Source: DATBJG01 sp963790545
GTDB taxonomy: Bacteria > Acidobacteriota > Vicinamibacteria > Vicinamibacterales > JAMQPK01
Assembly: GCA_963790545.1 (NCBI GenBank)
Contig: CAWBPA010000017.1
Location: forward strand, 434,001-498,000
Direction of reading: 5' to 3'
DNA length: 64,000 nucleotides
Below, in pieces: positions 16,916-26,032 of this stretch. The stretch's first letter is position 1, and each line of letters begins with the position of its first letter. Under the pieces are notes generated by a model. That model saw only the letters and a program-made list of their open reading frames with translations. It was not told where the DNA came from and made no database searches. A program made the position numbers and the translations under genes.

Positions 16916-17542
16916 TCATGGAGAAGTTCGTTGCGAATCGGGCGGTCGTGACTGGAAGGGACCTCGGATCCGGTGCTCGACCCCCGCGAGCACCCGGCGC
17001 AGGTTTTCCCGGTGACGCTGGACGATGATCGCGGCCGTGACGAGCGCCCCAATCACCACCGAACGGGGTGCGCTCATGAAATAGGCGACCGGTCCGACCA
17101 GCATGGTCCCAACGACAGAGCCGACAGAAACATATCTCGTCCAGAGCGTCGTAATGACAAAAGCCAGACCTGCAATTGCCGTTGCGGCAGGTGTGAGCAG
17201 CGCAAACGCACCACAGGCGGTTGCCACACCTTTGCCACCGTGAAAGGCCAGCCAAAACGGGTACACATGACCTACCACGGCGGCCACACCGGCCACCGTC
17301 GGCGTCGCGCCTCCACCGAGACGTCGCGCCAGCAGCACCGTCGCCACTCCCTTCCCAACATCAAGCAACAGAATCGCCAGTCCAACGAACGGCCCAGTCG
17401 TCCGAAATGCGTTCGCCGCCCCCATGTTGCCGCTTCCACTTCGTCGCAGGTCGACGCCACCCAGCCATCGTCCCAGCAGCAAGGCAAATGGGATAGAGCC
17501 GAGCATGTACCCGAGCGGAATCGCGACCAGATTGGGCAGCAT
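16916..17542 (-). CDS. plsY: acyl-phosphate:glycerol-3-phosphate acyltransferase
   Basis: PlsY is an inner-membrane enzyme that acylates glycerol-3-phosphate with acyl-phosphate. Conserved loops are visible: GSIPFALLLGRWLGGVDLRR, SGSGNMGAANAFRT and FHGGKGVATACG. There are several hydrophobic helices over 208 residues. It is paired with gpsA on the same strand, 25 bases apart. Confidence 0.95.
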   Translation of the reverse strand: MLPNLVAIPLGYMLGSIPFALLLGRWLGGVDLRRSGSGNMGAANAFRTTGPFVGLAILLLDVGKGVATVLLARRLGGGATPTVAGVAAVVGHVYPFWLAFHGGKGVATACGAFALLTPAATAIAGLAFVITTLWTRYVSVGSVVGTMLVGPVAYFMSAPRSVVIGALVTAAIIVQRHRENLRRVLAGVEHRIRGPFQSRPPDSQRTSP

Positions 17543-17585
17543 TAATAGCCTTCAGCCTTCGCCTTTAGCCATCAGCCATCGCGCT

Positions 17586-18197
17586 CTAAACACTGGAGGA
17601 ACCGAGCCAAACGCTGAGGACCGGCACATATCGCGGTCCATGGGACGACAGATGGCTTTCATACAAGGTCAAATGGTCCACCCGCACCGCAGCGAATCCC
17701 TCCATCCCGACGCCGCGAATCGCCCTGCCATCCGAGCCACGCGCGAGATCACGAAACCGCCCGAGCGTGAGGTGGGGACGGAACGGGCGGGGCTCGGGCG
17801 GAACGTTGACCGCCTTGAGACGTTCGTCAAGCTCGTCTCGGGCACGCGCTGCCTCGGCCGCACCGACCGAGGCGCCCAGCCAGACCACCCGCGGCGCACC
17901 ACGTTCGGGGAACGTCCCGACGCGATCGAAGCCGAGAGCAAAAGGCTTGCTCGAGAGGGGACGATTCATTGCCGCTTGTACTTCCTGCGCGCGCGCCTCG
18001 GGCGTCGCCCCGAGGAATCGAACGGTCATGTGCAGGTTCTCGCGTTCGACCCACTTGATCGGATCACGTCGGCGTGCGGAGTCCGATTCGAGTCGTTCCC
18101 TGAGCCGCTCCATCAGGTGTGCAATTGCGGCGCGAGACGGCTCATCGAGATCGATGGCAAAAAACAATCGGCGCGTTATGGCCGTTCCAACAGCCAT
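17586..18197 (-). CDS. thpR: RNA 2',3'-cyclic phosphodiesterase (2H family)
   Basis: The two HxTx motifs of the 2H phosphoesterase superfamily are intact (LHMTVRFLG near residue 55, HLTLGRF near residue 145). The N-terminus RRLFFAIDLDEPSR is typical of ThpR/LigT proteins, which open 2',3'-cyclic phosphates on RNA ends. Length 203. Its start overlaps cinA by 22 bases, a common gene pair. Confidence 0.93.
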   Translation of the reverse strand: MAVGTAITRRLFFAIDLDEPSRAAIAHLMERLRERLESDSARRRDPIKWVERENLHMTVRFLGATPEARAQEVQAAMNRPLSSKPFALGFDRVGTFPERGAPRVVWLGASVGAAEAARARDELDERLKAVNVPPEPRPFRPHLTLGRFRDLARGSDGRAIRGVGMEGFAAVRVDHLTLYESHLSSHGPRYVPVLSVWLGSSSV

Positions 18198-19441
18198 CGG
18201 CGAACCATATCGAGCCCTGCCTGTGCCGCCTGCGACTTGACGAGCCCACGCCCACCAAGGAATCGAAATGTCCGGACGCGGACGTCCTCTGGCGACAGTC
18301 CAGGGCGAGCCACGGCAATACAGACCATGCCGACGGGCTTGCGATCCGTACCACCTCCGGGCCCCGCAATTCCCGTCACCCCCACACCAATCTCCACCCG
18401 GCTCCGCTCGGAGACCCCGCGCGCCATGGCAATCGCCACCGGCTCGCTCACGGCACCATGTTCGCCGATCATTTCCGCCGGCACACCAAGCAACTCTACT
18501 TTTGCAGCGTTGCTATACGCGACGATGCCTCGTTCCACGTAGTCAGAGCTCCCGGGCACGTCCGTCAAGCGAGACGCCAGCAGCCCTCCAGTGCATGATT
18601 CGGCAACTGCAATTCTCCAGGAACCCTGTTTCAACAAGTCACCCACGACCTGTTCCATCGTTCGCCCGTCCGTACTGTAGAGATCTCGACCAAGAAGATC
18701 CTGGACTTCCGATGCTGCGGAATCGAGTGCGGCGTGAGCCGTCTCCGCATCTGGAGCTTGGGCCGTCAGGTGCAGCTCAATCTGACCGTAGGAAGCAAGG
18801 ATGGTGGTTTCAATCGTGCCGGGTCCTGCCGCCCAACGCGCGTACGACGGTGCGACCACCTCTTCGGTGTGCGATTCGCTTCGACCAGTCACACGTAGCA
18901 CACGTCGAAACAGTCTCCGCGATCCTGCCCGCGGCAGCAGCCGGTCACGAACAAGAGCTTCGAACATGCCCTTCATCTCGCGCGGAGGGCCGGGCAAGAG
19001 AATAACCACGCGCTCTCCCCGTTCGATCCACAACCCGGGCGCGGTGCCGTTTGGGTTGTCGAGGACTACCGCGCCGCGTGGCACCTCGGCCTGGCGTCTG
19101 TTGATCTCTGGCATGCGAAGGCCGCGCGATGAGAACCGCGACTGGATGTGCTCGACGATGCGTTCGTCCGTGTCGAGCGGCAGGCCGAGCACCGCGGCAA
19201 CCACTTCACGGGTCAAATCGTCTTCCGTTGGGCCGAGGCCACCGGTGGTAATGACGAGCTCCGAACGCGCCAGCGCGTTTTCTACGAGCGCGTGCAGCGT
19301 CGCGCGGTCATCGCCAACAATCGCCTTGGCTCTCACATCGATCCCAATCTCATTCAGTCGCTCGGTGATGAACACCGAATTCGTGTCGGCACGCTCGGGT
19401 CGAAGCAGCTCACTTCCGACGGCGATGATTTCGGCCCTCAT
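18176..19441 (-). CDS. cinA: CinA: nicotinamide-nucleotide amidohydrolase / competence-damage protein
   Basis: The N-terminal domain (MRAEIIAVGSELL, ITTGGLGPTEDDLTREVV) belongs to the molybdopterin-binding-like ADP-ribose pyrophosphatase family. The C-terminal domain (VAESCTGGLLASRLTDVPG, GVTGIAGPGGGT) deamidates NMN in the pyridine nucleotide cycle. The ATG at 19441 overlaps the pgpA stop (ATGA). Length 421, usual for the two-domain form. Confidence 0.95.
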   Translation of the reverse strand: MRAEIIAVGSELLRPERADTNSVFITERLNEIGIDVRAKAIVGDDRATLHALVENALARSELVITTGGLGPTEDDLTREVVAAVLGLPLDTDERIVEHIQSRFSSRGLRMPEINRRQAEVPRGAVVLDNPNGTAPGLWIERGERVVILLPGPPREMKGMFEALVRDRLLPRAGSRRLFRRVLRVTGRSESHTEEVVAPSYARWAAGPGTIETTILASYGQIELHLTAQAPDAETAHAALDSAASEVQDLLGRDLYSTDGRTMEQVVGDLLKQGSWRIAVAESCTGGLLASRLTDVPGSSDYVERGIVAYSNAAKVELLGVPAEMIGEHGAVSEPVAIAMARGVSERSRVEIGVGVTGIAGPGGGTDRKPVGMVCIAVARPGLSPEDVRVRTFRFLGGRGLVKSQAAQAGLDMVRRWLLERP

Positions 19442-19908
19442 GAGACGATCCAGCCGGGTGCCAGCCACCACAGCCCCCGCAACACGAGGTTCGCATATAT
19501 CCCTGCCATGGCGTCGTCCGACATCACACCAAAACCGCCATGAAGCTCTTCGAGCTTTCCAGCCGGAAACGGCTTGACGATATCGAAGACGCGAAACAGC
19601 AGCAACCCGATGATGGCTCCTGTGACACTCACCGGAACCAGGAACAGCGTGATGAGCATCCCGACGACTTCATCGATCACAACCGGGCCAGGATCGACTC
19701 CTCCGAAGTGACGCTCCGCAGCGGCGGCGGCCCAGACGCCAACACCGTAAAGAACGGCAATGGCGAGAGCTTCCAGCGCGACTCCGGCGCCCAATCGGGC
19801 CATCAGACCATAGACAACAAGCCCTCCGAGCGAGCCCACTGTACCCGGCGCGAACGGGAACAAACCCGTGTAGACAAAGGTCGCAATGAAAACGGCGAGC
19901 CGGGTCAT
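19438..19908 (-). CDS. pgpA: phosphatidylglycerophosphatase A
   Basis: PgpA dephosphorylates phosphatidylglycerophosphate. The family features are FPFAPGTVGSLGG near the N-terminus, the DPGPVVIDEVVGML catalytic region and FDIVKPFPAGKLE followed by GGFGVMSDDAMAGIYANL. The 156-residue protein has several membrane helices. It is translationally coupled to cinA and lies 24 bases after the RDD protein gene. Confidence 0.95.
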   Translation of the reverse strand: MTRLAVFIATFVYTGLFPFAPGTVGSLGGLVVYGLMARLGAGVALEALAIAVLYGVGVWAAAAAERHFGGVDPGPVVIDEVVGMLITLFLVPVSVTGAIIGLLLFRVFDIVKPFPAGKLEELHGGFGVMSDDAMAGIYANLVLRGLWWLAPGWIVS

Positions 19909-19932
19909 GGGAGGGAGCCGCCCCGCAACACG

Positions 19933-20853
19933 TTACGACAGAACAACCCGCGTGGCGGTCAGGCGATCGTGAAGGGTTCGATGATCCCCACGCAACGCAA
20001 ACCACAGCCCAAGCCCAAGGGGAATGGTGGAGAGCAGCCAGGCAATCGTGCGCATGGTGGCGGTGCCGAACGCGAGACCTTCACCATCGTCGCCGACAAC
20101 CTTCAGGCCAAACATCATCTGGCCGATGGTCTGACCCCCGACAGCTGCAAACGTCACAAAGTAGCCACCGTTCAGCAACAGGAAGAAGCTGACGAGTGGA
20201 AGCGTTGGCAGGGCAGCCACATCGGCGGATGCAAGTCCGACAAGGCGCAACGTGAAATAGAGGACCACCCCGTCGATTGCGGCGAGGACTAAGAGATCGA
20301 CCAACGTCGCCATCACCCTGTACGGCAGAGGGGCTTCGGCCGACAGCTCGAAACGACCTGTGCCAGCGGTCGATGGCAGCCCCAACCCGGCCAGCGGAGG
20401 CGCGTCGAATGTCCCGCCGGGCTTCGCAGGTTTCTGTGGTTGTTTCGGTCGTCCCTCCGCCGGTGGCGTCTGTCGCCGAATAATGACCGGCGGGCGCGGA
20501 ACCGCACGCGGTCGATTCGGCAGCATATCCCCGGCGTCATTCGGAAAGAGGGGGAATTCTTCCACCGGCAGCGTTGAAGACTCAGAGGAGGGTGTGGGCT
20601 CCGGTTCCCCGATGAGTCGATCCAGATCGATCCGGTCGTGCCGTCTTCGCAGAGATTCCGGTCGTTCCGAAACGCCCGGCGTGAGAGACAAATCGATGAA
20701 CGGACCAACGGGTTCCGTTTCATCCTTGATCAGCAGATCCTGACTCCCCGATTCACGAGTTTCGGTCGCCCCTGTCAGGGAAAAATCATAGCCGCAGTTT
20801 CGGCAGCGATCCCCCGTCTCAAATCCCAGATAGCCGCACTTGGGGCACTTCAT
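19933..20853 (-). CDS. RDD-family membrane protein with N-terminal zinc ribbon
   Basis: The first 25 residues form a zinc ribbon (MKCPKCGYLGFETGDRCRNC). A long Pro/Arg-rich disordered segment follows (about 30-165). The last 130 residues are an RDD domain with three to four membrane helices (YRVMATLVDLLVLAAIDGVV, GQTIGQMMFGLKVVGDDGEG, DRLTATRVVLS). RDD proteins are of varied or unknown function, some acting in ion homeostasis. The gene starts immediately after the stop of the upstream TPR gene, so they probably act together. Confidence 0.75.
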   Translation of the reverse strand: MKCPKCGYLGFETGDRCRNCGYDFSLTGATETRESGSQDLLIKDETEPVGPFIDLSLTPGVSERPESLRRRHDRIDLDRLIGEPEPTPSSESSTLPVEEFPLFPNDAGDMLPNRPRAVPRPPVIIRRQTPPAEGRPKQPQKPAKPGGTFDAPPLAGLGLPSTAGTGRFELSAEAPLPYRVMATLVDLLVLAAIDGVVLYFTLRLVGLASADVAALPTLPLVSFFLLLNGGYFVTFAAVGGQTIGQMMFGLKVVGDDGEGLAFGTATMRTIAWLLSTIPLGLGLWFALRGDHRTLHDRLTATRVVLS

Positions 20854-21717
20854 TCAGGGACCGGACTCCACCGGTGGAGGGGTAACCCGTGTCGAAGAGC
20901 TGGCGCTCGGGGCGAGACTGGTCGTGACCTGCAGCAGCAATTCGCGCTGAATATCCGCGCGCAGGCGATCGGCGTCCGGGTGCAGAGCATCGCTTGGCCG
21001 AATGACATCGAGCGCCCGAAGCGCATCAGTGGGGTGGCCCGTCTTGAACAGACGTCGTGCGCGCTGTAGCGCGATCTCTCCCGGCTGCGGCAGCGGCAAA
21101 CGATCGTCGATGGACGTGGTGGGCACCCCTGTCCTCGGAACCGATGGCGACGCGAGATTCAGGCTCGACAGATCAATGTAGTCGCCCCGTATCATCAAGA
21201 TCCCGGCTCCGAGTACACAGACCGCCAACATCGCCCACAGTGCAGGGTGGGCCGATCGCGGGCGCGGCGGCGCCACGGTTTTGTCACCGCCGGGTCGGGC
21301 TTCCGAGGGACGATGGGCCGACTCGACCGCGGTGATGGCCGCTTCGAGTCGATTGAGACGCGCCAGGATCGGCAACGCCAATTCCTGAGGGCCTCCGCGA
21401 TCGACCGCCGACGTGAGCAGATGCCGAGCCAGCTCGATTTCGCCGCGATTGAACGCCGCGACGCCGCTGTGCAACATCTCTTCCGATTCACGCTGTTGCT
21501 CGGCGAGTGCCGATCGTGCACGCTCGATGTACGCGCGAGCGCGGGCATGACCGCGGTCCAGAAAGAGCACCCGCGTCCAGACGTTGATCGCCTGCTGGTA
21601 GTTGCCGACAAAATAGTGATCGAGACCCGTCAGCAGCAGGTCTTCGGTCTTTGCGTCGTGCTCAGGCCCCGAGCCCTCGAAAGGACCAAGTGACTCGGGT
21701 CGCCGGGAGTCGGACAT
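20854..21717 (-). CDS. TPR-containing single-pass membrane protein
   Basis: The start is taken at the ATG at 21717 (MSDSRRPESLG). The N-terminal half carries TPR-like helices (LTGLDHYFVGNYQQAINVWT, SGVAAFNRGEIELARHLL). One membrane segment follows at about residues 165-185 (PALWAMLAVCVLGAGILMI), then a C-terminal segment with another repeat-like helix pair (RARRLFKTGHPTDALRALD). Length 287. It lies between the two-component system and the RDD gene on the same strand. No catalytic motif seen. Confidence 0.65.
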   Translation of the reverse strand: MSDSRRPESLGPFEGSGPEHDAKTEDLLLTGLDHYFVGNYQQAINVWTRVLFLDRGHARARAYIERARSALAEQQRESEEMLHSGVAAFNRGEIELARHLLTSAVDRGGPQELALPILARLNRLEAAITAVESAHRPSEARPGGDKTVAPPRPRSAHPALWAMLAVCVLGAGILMIRGDYIDLSSLNLASPSVPRTGVPTTSIDDRLPLPQPGEIALQRARRLFKTGHPTDALRALDVIRPSDALHPDADRLRADIQRELLLQVTTSLAPSASSSTRVTPPPVESGP

Positions 21718-21812
21718 GAGACGATGTGGCAGGAAACAAACGGCGACTCGTCGCCGATTATGGAGCAAAGATCCCCGTCCGTCAATTTTGGCTCTCTGGT
21801 CTCGGCTCTCGC

Positions 21813-23207
21813 CTACGCGGGCTCCTCCTCCCCTTCGGGCCTGCGCGCTGGCGCGATGCCGAATGCGCGCATCTTGCGGTACAGGTTGCTGCGTTCGACC
21901 CCCAGCAAATCGGCGGTCCGGGAAATATTGCCGTGCTGCGAGGCCAGCGTCCGGAGAATGTAGTCCCGCTCAAACTGGTCGCGGGCCTCGTGGAGTGACA
22001 TAACCGCGAAGTCCACAGCGTCCGGCTCGCGCGCATCCGGACCATCAGCATCGAGGAATGCGAGATCGCGCTCGCCAATCAGATCGCCCTGCACCATGAT
22101 GATCAGCCGCTCGATAAGGTTTCTGAGCTCGCGCACGTTTCCCGGCCAACTGTGGGCCTGCAGGCGGACGAGTGCGCCAGGCTCGAAAATCTTGAGACGC
22201 TTGCCATGCTCGCGGGCGAAACTTCGCATGAAGTGTTCGGCAAGACGAGGAACGTCCTCACGACGATCCCGCAGCGGCGGCACGAAGATGGGGATCACGT
22301 TGAGCCGAAAGTACAGGTCCTCCCGGAACCGGCCTCCCCGTATTTCCGCCAGCAGATCCTTGTTGGTCGCGGCCAGCACCCGGGTATCCACCCGAATCCT
22401 CGATACGCCACCGACAGCCTCGACGACCTGCTCCTGAAGCACCCGAAGCACTTTGGCCTGTGTCTTGAGGCTCATGTCGCCAATCTCGTCCAGAAAGATC
22501 GTCCCGCCACTCGCAATTTCGAACTTCCCTCGACGATCGGCCACCGCGCCGGTAAACGCACCCTTCACATGCCCGAACAACTCGCTCTCGATGAGCTCCT
22601 CAGGAATGGCGGCACAGTTCACCTCGACGAAGGGGCCTTTCGCCCGCCGGCTTTCCTCGTGAATCTTCCGCGCAACGAGCTCCTTTCCGGTGCCGTTTTC
22701 GCCAAAAATCAGCACTCTCCCATTCGTCGGGGCGGCCATCGCCACCTGCTCGCGAAGCTGGGCCATCACGTATGTCTCACCCACCATCTCGGTGGGCGGG
22801 TCGACCTTCGCCCGCAGGGCGCGATTCTCGGCCTCGAGGCGCCTCTTGCCAAGCGCGTTCTCGATGACCTTGACGGTTTTTTCGAGCGAGAGCGGCTTCT
22901 CAACGAAATCGAAGGCGCCCATCTTGATCGCGCGCACCGCGGACTCGACATTACCGTGGCCGGAGATCATGACCACTTCCGCCTCGACCGGTCGTTGACG
23001 AATCCTCGCCAGGGTGGCCAATCCATCCAGACCAGGAAGCCACACGTCCAGCACGATCACGTCGAACGTCTCGCGGCCAATCCGATCGAGGCACGCTTCG
23101 CCACTGTCAACGGCGGCAACCAGGTAGCCTTCGTCGCCGAGGACACCACTGAGCGCGGACCGAACGCCCGGCTCATCGTCGACGATCAGGACGGAGGCTT
23201 TCTGCAT
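21813..23207 (-). CDS. ntrX: NtrC/NtrX-family sigma54-dependent response regulator
   Basis: The order is receiver domain (acid pocket DDE at 10-12, phosphoacceptor Asp54, Lys104), AAA+ domain (Walker A GENGTGKE at 169-176, the sigma54-contact GAFTGA loop at 216-221, Walker B GGTIFLDEIGD from 234) and a Fis-type helix-turn-helix at the end (ISRTADLLGVERSNLYRKMR). All key residues are intact, so it should activate sigma54 promoters when phosphorylated. The sensor kinase gene lies 36 bases upstream. The NtrX name rests on the pairing with an NtrY-like kinase. Confidence 0.88.
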   Translation of the reverse strand: MQKASVLIVDDEPGVRSALSGVLGDEGYLVAAVDSGEACLDRIGRETFDVIVLDVWLPGLDGLATLARIRQRPVEAEVVMISGHGNVESAVRAIKMGAFDFVEKPLSLEKTVKVIENALGKRRLEAENRALRAKVDPPTEMVGETYVMAQLREQVAMAAPTNGRVLIFGENGTGKELVARKIHEESRRAKGPFVEVNCAAIPEELIESELFGHVKGAFTGAVADRRGKFEIASGGTIFLDEIGDMSLKTQAKVLRVLQEQVVEAVGGVSRIRVDTRVLAATNKDLLAEIRGGRFREDLYFRLNVIPIFVPPLRDRREDVPRLAEHFMRSFAREHGKRLKIFEPGALVRLQAHSWPGNVRELRNLIERLIIMVQGDLIGERDLAFLDADGPDAREPDAVDFAVMSLHEARDQFERDYILRTLASQHGNISRTADLLGVERSNLYRKMRAFGIAPARRPEGEEEPA

Positions 23208-23243
23208 TAGAGAGACACATCAGAAGACAGAAGTGGCTTCTGT

Positions 23244-25535
23244 TCAACACGGTAACTCAACCACGAATCTCGTGCCGTGAGGAGTGTTATCCGTCACCTC
23301 GATGCTGCCGCCATGTTCCGCGATAATCCGCCGCACGATTGCCAGGCCGAGGCCGCTACCCCGCTTCTTGGTCGAGTAGTACGGCAGGAACAACTTGTCG
23401 CGCTCGCCCACCGGAATACCCGGACCATCATCGGCCACGATGACGCGGCCCACGCGCGCGCCTAGGTCGTGCTGGGTCTGGATGACGATCGTCCCCTTGC
23501 GATTCATCGCCTCGACGGCATTGTCCACCAGGTTGATGAACACGCGCCGTATCTGCTCGCTATCGACATTGACCGGGGGCAGGTTCGTCCCGAACCGGCG
23601 CTCGATAGTGACCTCCCCCAACAGACCGTTGTAGAGGGCCAGCGTGTCCGTCAGCAGAGCGTGCACGTCGATGGGGGCCGTTTTCGGTGCCGGCATCCGC
23701 GCGAATTGACTGAACTCATCGACGAGTGCCTTGAGTGACTCGACCTCGCCGACAATCGTCTTCGTACATTCCTCGACGAGCGCCCGCGTCGGTGCGGGCG
23801 CTTGCGTGAAGTGGCGATTCAATCGCTCGGCACAGAGCTGGATGGGCGTGAGGGGATTCTTGATTTCATGAGCAAGTCGCCTAGCCACTTCGCGCCACGC
23901 TGCGACCTTTTGCGCGCGAATGAGCGGCGTGACATCGTCGAGCACCAGTACCAGCCCTTCCGGCGCACCCCCTTCACCTTGCAGCGCTGTCGCCACAGCG
24001 GCAAGATGGATGTCTCGACCATCGCGCACCATCGACACTTCCTGCGCAATGGGTTCGCTCGGACCCCGGGAGGCCCCGTGCAGCAGGGCACCAAGCGGGG
24101 CGAGGTCGGCGCGCGCGAACAGCGCGTCGGCTTGCTGGCCGATCGCATCCTGTCCTATTGCCAGTAACCGAGCCGCCGCCACATTCACGGTGCTCAACTG
24201 GCCGCCCGCGTCAATCGAAACGACCCCGGTCGCCGCCTGCTCCATGATCGTTTCAATGTATCGCCGCCGGGTTTCGCCTTCGCTGTGCTTGCGCTCGAGA
24301 TCGAATGTAAAGCGTTCGAGGCGGCGACGATTGCGCGCCAGTTCGCCGGCCATGCTGTTGAACGCATCGATTAACCCGCTGAATTCGTCCGGACTCGCAG
24401 CTTCGGATTCCACGCGATGGTCCAGGTGCCCGGCTTCCAGCTCCCGCGCGGCGGCCGCGAGCTTCTGAACCGGTTGCGTGATCCGTTTGGCGAGATACAA
24501 TCCCATCCACGTCGCGCTGACGAGAATCATCAGCGTCACCATCACGAAAAACGACAGATAGACGCCGGTCAGCGGGCGCTTGAGGACACGCAACTGGTTG
24601 TAGTCTTCGTACGCGTCCGTGATCCGCCGCGCGAGCGTTGCCAGGTCGCTCGTCCAGTAGTCGCTCACCACCACGACGCCCGACGGCCGCGGCGAGCGGG
24701 CCGGCCGCACCACCGCGGCGGCGCGCATCAACTCCCCGCCCGTGTCGAGCGGCTCTCGGGTTCGTTTCTCGCCTCCGGTGACGGAACGAGCGGCCAGCCG
24801 ATCGGCAACGGCCCTCGTGTGCCCGGGCGGCAGCGACGGGGCCACGACGTCAACGAGCGGCATGACCGTCGTTTCCTGTCCCGGCTGTTCGACGAGCCGG
24901 TACACCTCGATCATCTGGACTCGGCGCTGGGTGATCTCCGGAAGGAGCAGGTCTCGCACGGCCGTCACGTCGGCCGTGGCGAGATCGACGCGAGACAGCA
25001 GGTTGGCAATTCGCGCCGCGGATTCGTCAACGAAGACCTCCCGCTCGTGATAGTAATCGCTCGCAATCGCGTTGGCCGAGCTGATGACATCGTCCATGGG
25101 CGCATTGAACCAGCGGTCGACGCTGTTACGAATCAGCTCGCTCCCCACGATCAACACCAGCAAGGCGGGGATCAACGTCATCCCCAGCAGCGCGAACACC
25201 AACTTCGCGCGAAAACGCGCAAATGGCAGAGCCCTTCGCCGCTCGACCAGGAGTTTGACGATGTTGCGCGCCAGCACGAAGATCAGCGCGACGAGCATGG
25301 TCAGATCGGCCGCGGACAGGGCGTAGAGAACGAACTCGCTCAGGAAATCCGGAGACAGCCCGACCGACCCGCGCGCAATCGCGAGGATGGCGACAAGCGC
25401 GACGAGCAGCAACACGATTCCGGCCAGTATCAGCCGCGGATTGTCACGGAAGGGACGGCGGGGCCGCGGTGACGGAGCCTGGCTGGACCGCGCGGGCGCA
25501 GGTCGCGGAGTGAGCGGCCGGACTGTAGCGGGCAT
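23244..25535 (-). CDS. ntrY: NtrY-like membrane sensor histidine kinase
   Basis: The 763-residue protein has a Pro/Arg-rich start, two closely spaced membrane helices (about 35-85), a third (KLVFALLGMTLIPALLVLIV), a periplasmic domain, and a fourth helix (FFVMVTLMILVSATWMGLYL). A HAMP domain (KRITQPVQKLAAAARELEAG), a PAS domain (TGVVSIDAGGQLSTVNVAAA) and the kinase core (phospho-His in RLAHEIKNPLTPIQL, N box NLVDNAVEAM, G boxes DDGPGIP and GSGLGLAIV) follow. This order is that of NtrY, implicated in nitrogen and redox sensing in proteobacteria; the signal here is unknown. Confidence 0.88.
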   Translation of the reverse strand: MPATVRPLTPRPAPARSSQAPSPRPRRPFRDNPRLILAGIVLLLVALVAILAIARGSVGLSPDFLSEFVLYALSAADLTMLVALIFVLARNIVKLLVERRRALPFARFRAKLVFALLGMTLIPALLVLIVGSELIRNSVDRWFNAPMDDVISSANAIASDYYHEREVFVDESAARIANLLSRVDLATADVTAVRDLLLPEITQRRVQMIEVYRLVEQPGQETTVMPLVDVVAPSLPPGHTRAVADRLAARSVTGGEKRTREPLDTGGELMRAAAVVRPARSPRPSGVVVVSDYWTSDLATLARRITDAYEDYNQLRVLKRPLTGVYLSFFVMVTLMILVSATWMGLYLAKRITQPVQKLAAAARELEAGHLDHRVESEAASPDEFSGLIDAFNSMAGELARNRRRLERFTFDLERKHSEGETRRRYIETIMEQAATGVVSIDAGGQLSTVNVAAARLLAIGQDAIGQQADALFARADLAPLGALLHGASRGPSEPIAQEVSMVRDGRDIHLAAVATALQGEGGAPEGLVLVLDDVTPLIRAQKVAAWREVARRLAHEIKNPLTPIQLCAERLNRHFTQAPAPTRALVEECTKTIVGEVESLKALVDEFSQFARMPAPKTAPIDVHALLTDTLALYNGLLGEVTIERRFGTNLPPVNVDSEQIRRVFINLVDNAVEAMNRKGTIVIQTQHDLGARVGRVIVADDGPGIPVGERDKLFLPYYSTKKRGSGLGLAIVRRIIAEHGGSIEVTDNTPHGTRFVVELPC

Positions 25536-25540
25536 TCTGC

Positions 25541-25580
25541 CTTCTGAATTCTGTCTTCTGTCTTCTGTTTTTTCTATTCT
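25541..25580. repeat. TTCTGTCTTCTG short tandem repeat
   Basis: Degenerate 9-10-bp copies of CTTCTGTCTTCTG fill the space between the kinase gene and nrdR. It is the same kind of word as at 23221-23245 (CAGAAGACAGAAG) and 55937-55966. Confidence 0.65.
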
Positions 25581-26032
25581 TTCGCGTTGAGCAAATCCTT
25601 CAGCTCCGTCATGAACTCACCAATATCGCGGAAGTGGCGGTACACCGATGCAAAGCGTACATAGGCCACCTTATCCAATTTCTTGAGCTCCTGCATCACG
25701 AACGATCCAATTTCAGCGGTTCCCATTTCCTTTTCCGGCCGTTCCTGCAAGGTAGCTTCGACCCGGTCGGCAATGGTTTCGAGCGCCGCAACGCTGACCG
25801 GACGCTTCTCGCAGGCTTTCAGGAGCCCCGCAATCAGCTTCTGCCGTTCGAATCGCTCGCGGCTTCCGTCTTTTTTCACCACCATGTAGGGGATCTCATC
25901 GATCCGCTCATAGCTGGTGAACCGCCGGCCGCAGCTCAGGCACTCGCGACGGCGGCGAATGACTTCTCCTTCTTTGCTCTCGCGCGAATCGACCACCTTG
26001 TCGCCGAGATGGGCGCAGTACGGGCACTTCAC
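25574..26032 (-). CDS. nrdR: transcriptional repressor NrdR
   Basis: NrdR represses ribonucleotide reductase genes in response to ATP/dATP. The N-terminal zinc ribbon (MKCPYCAHLGDKVVDSRES, CLSCGRRFTSYERID) and the ATP-cone domain (MVVKKDGSRERFERQKLIAG) are complete in 152 residues. The GTG start at 26032 overlaps the stop of the upstream flippase-like gene (GTGA). No ribonucleotide reductase gene is in the window. Confidence 0.96.
   Translation of the reverse strand: MKCPYCAHLGDKVVDSRESKEGEVIRRRRECLSCGRRFTSYERIDEIPYMVVKKDGSRERFERQKLIAGLLKACEKRPVSVAALETIADRVEATLQERPEKEMGTAEIGSFVMQELKKLDKVAYVRFASVYRHFRDIGEFMTELKDLLNAKE

Noticed and set aside
15886..17052. 54-residue N-terminal extension of GpsA
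   Set aside because: It overlaps the conserved plsY gene and is Ser/Arg-rich; the normal Rossmann start MNTVAILGAGG is at 16890.
24417..25472. Plus-strand frame of 351 codons opposite the sensor kinase
   Set aside because: Antisense shadow, very rich in Arg/His/Gln with no hydrophobic core pattern.
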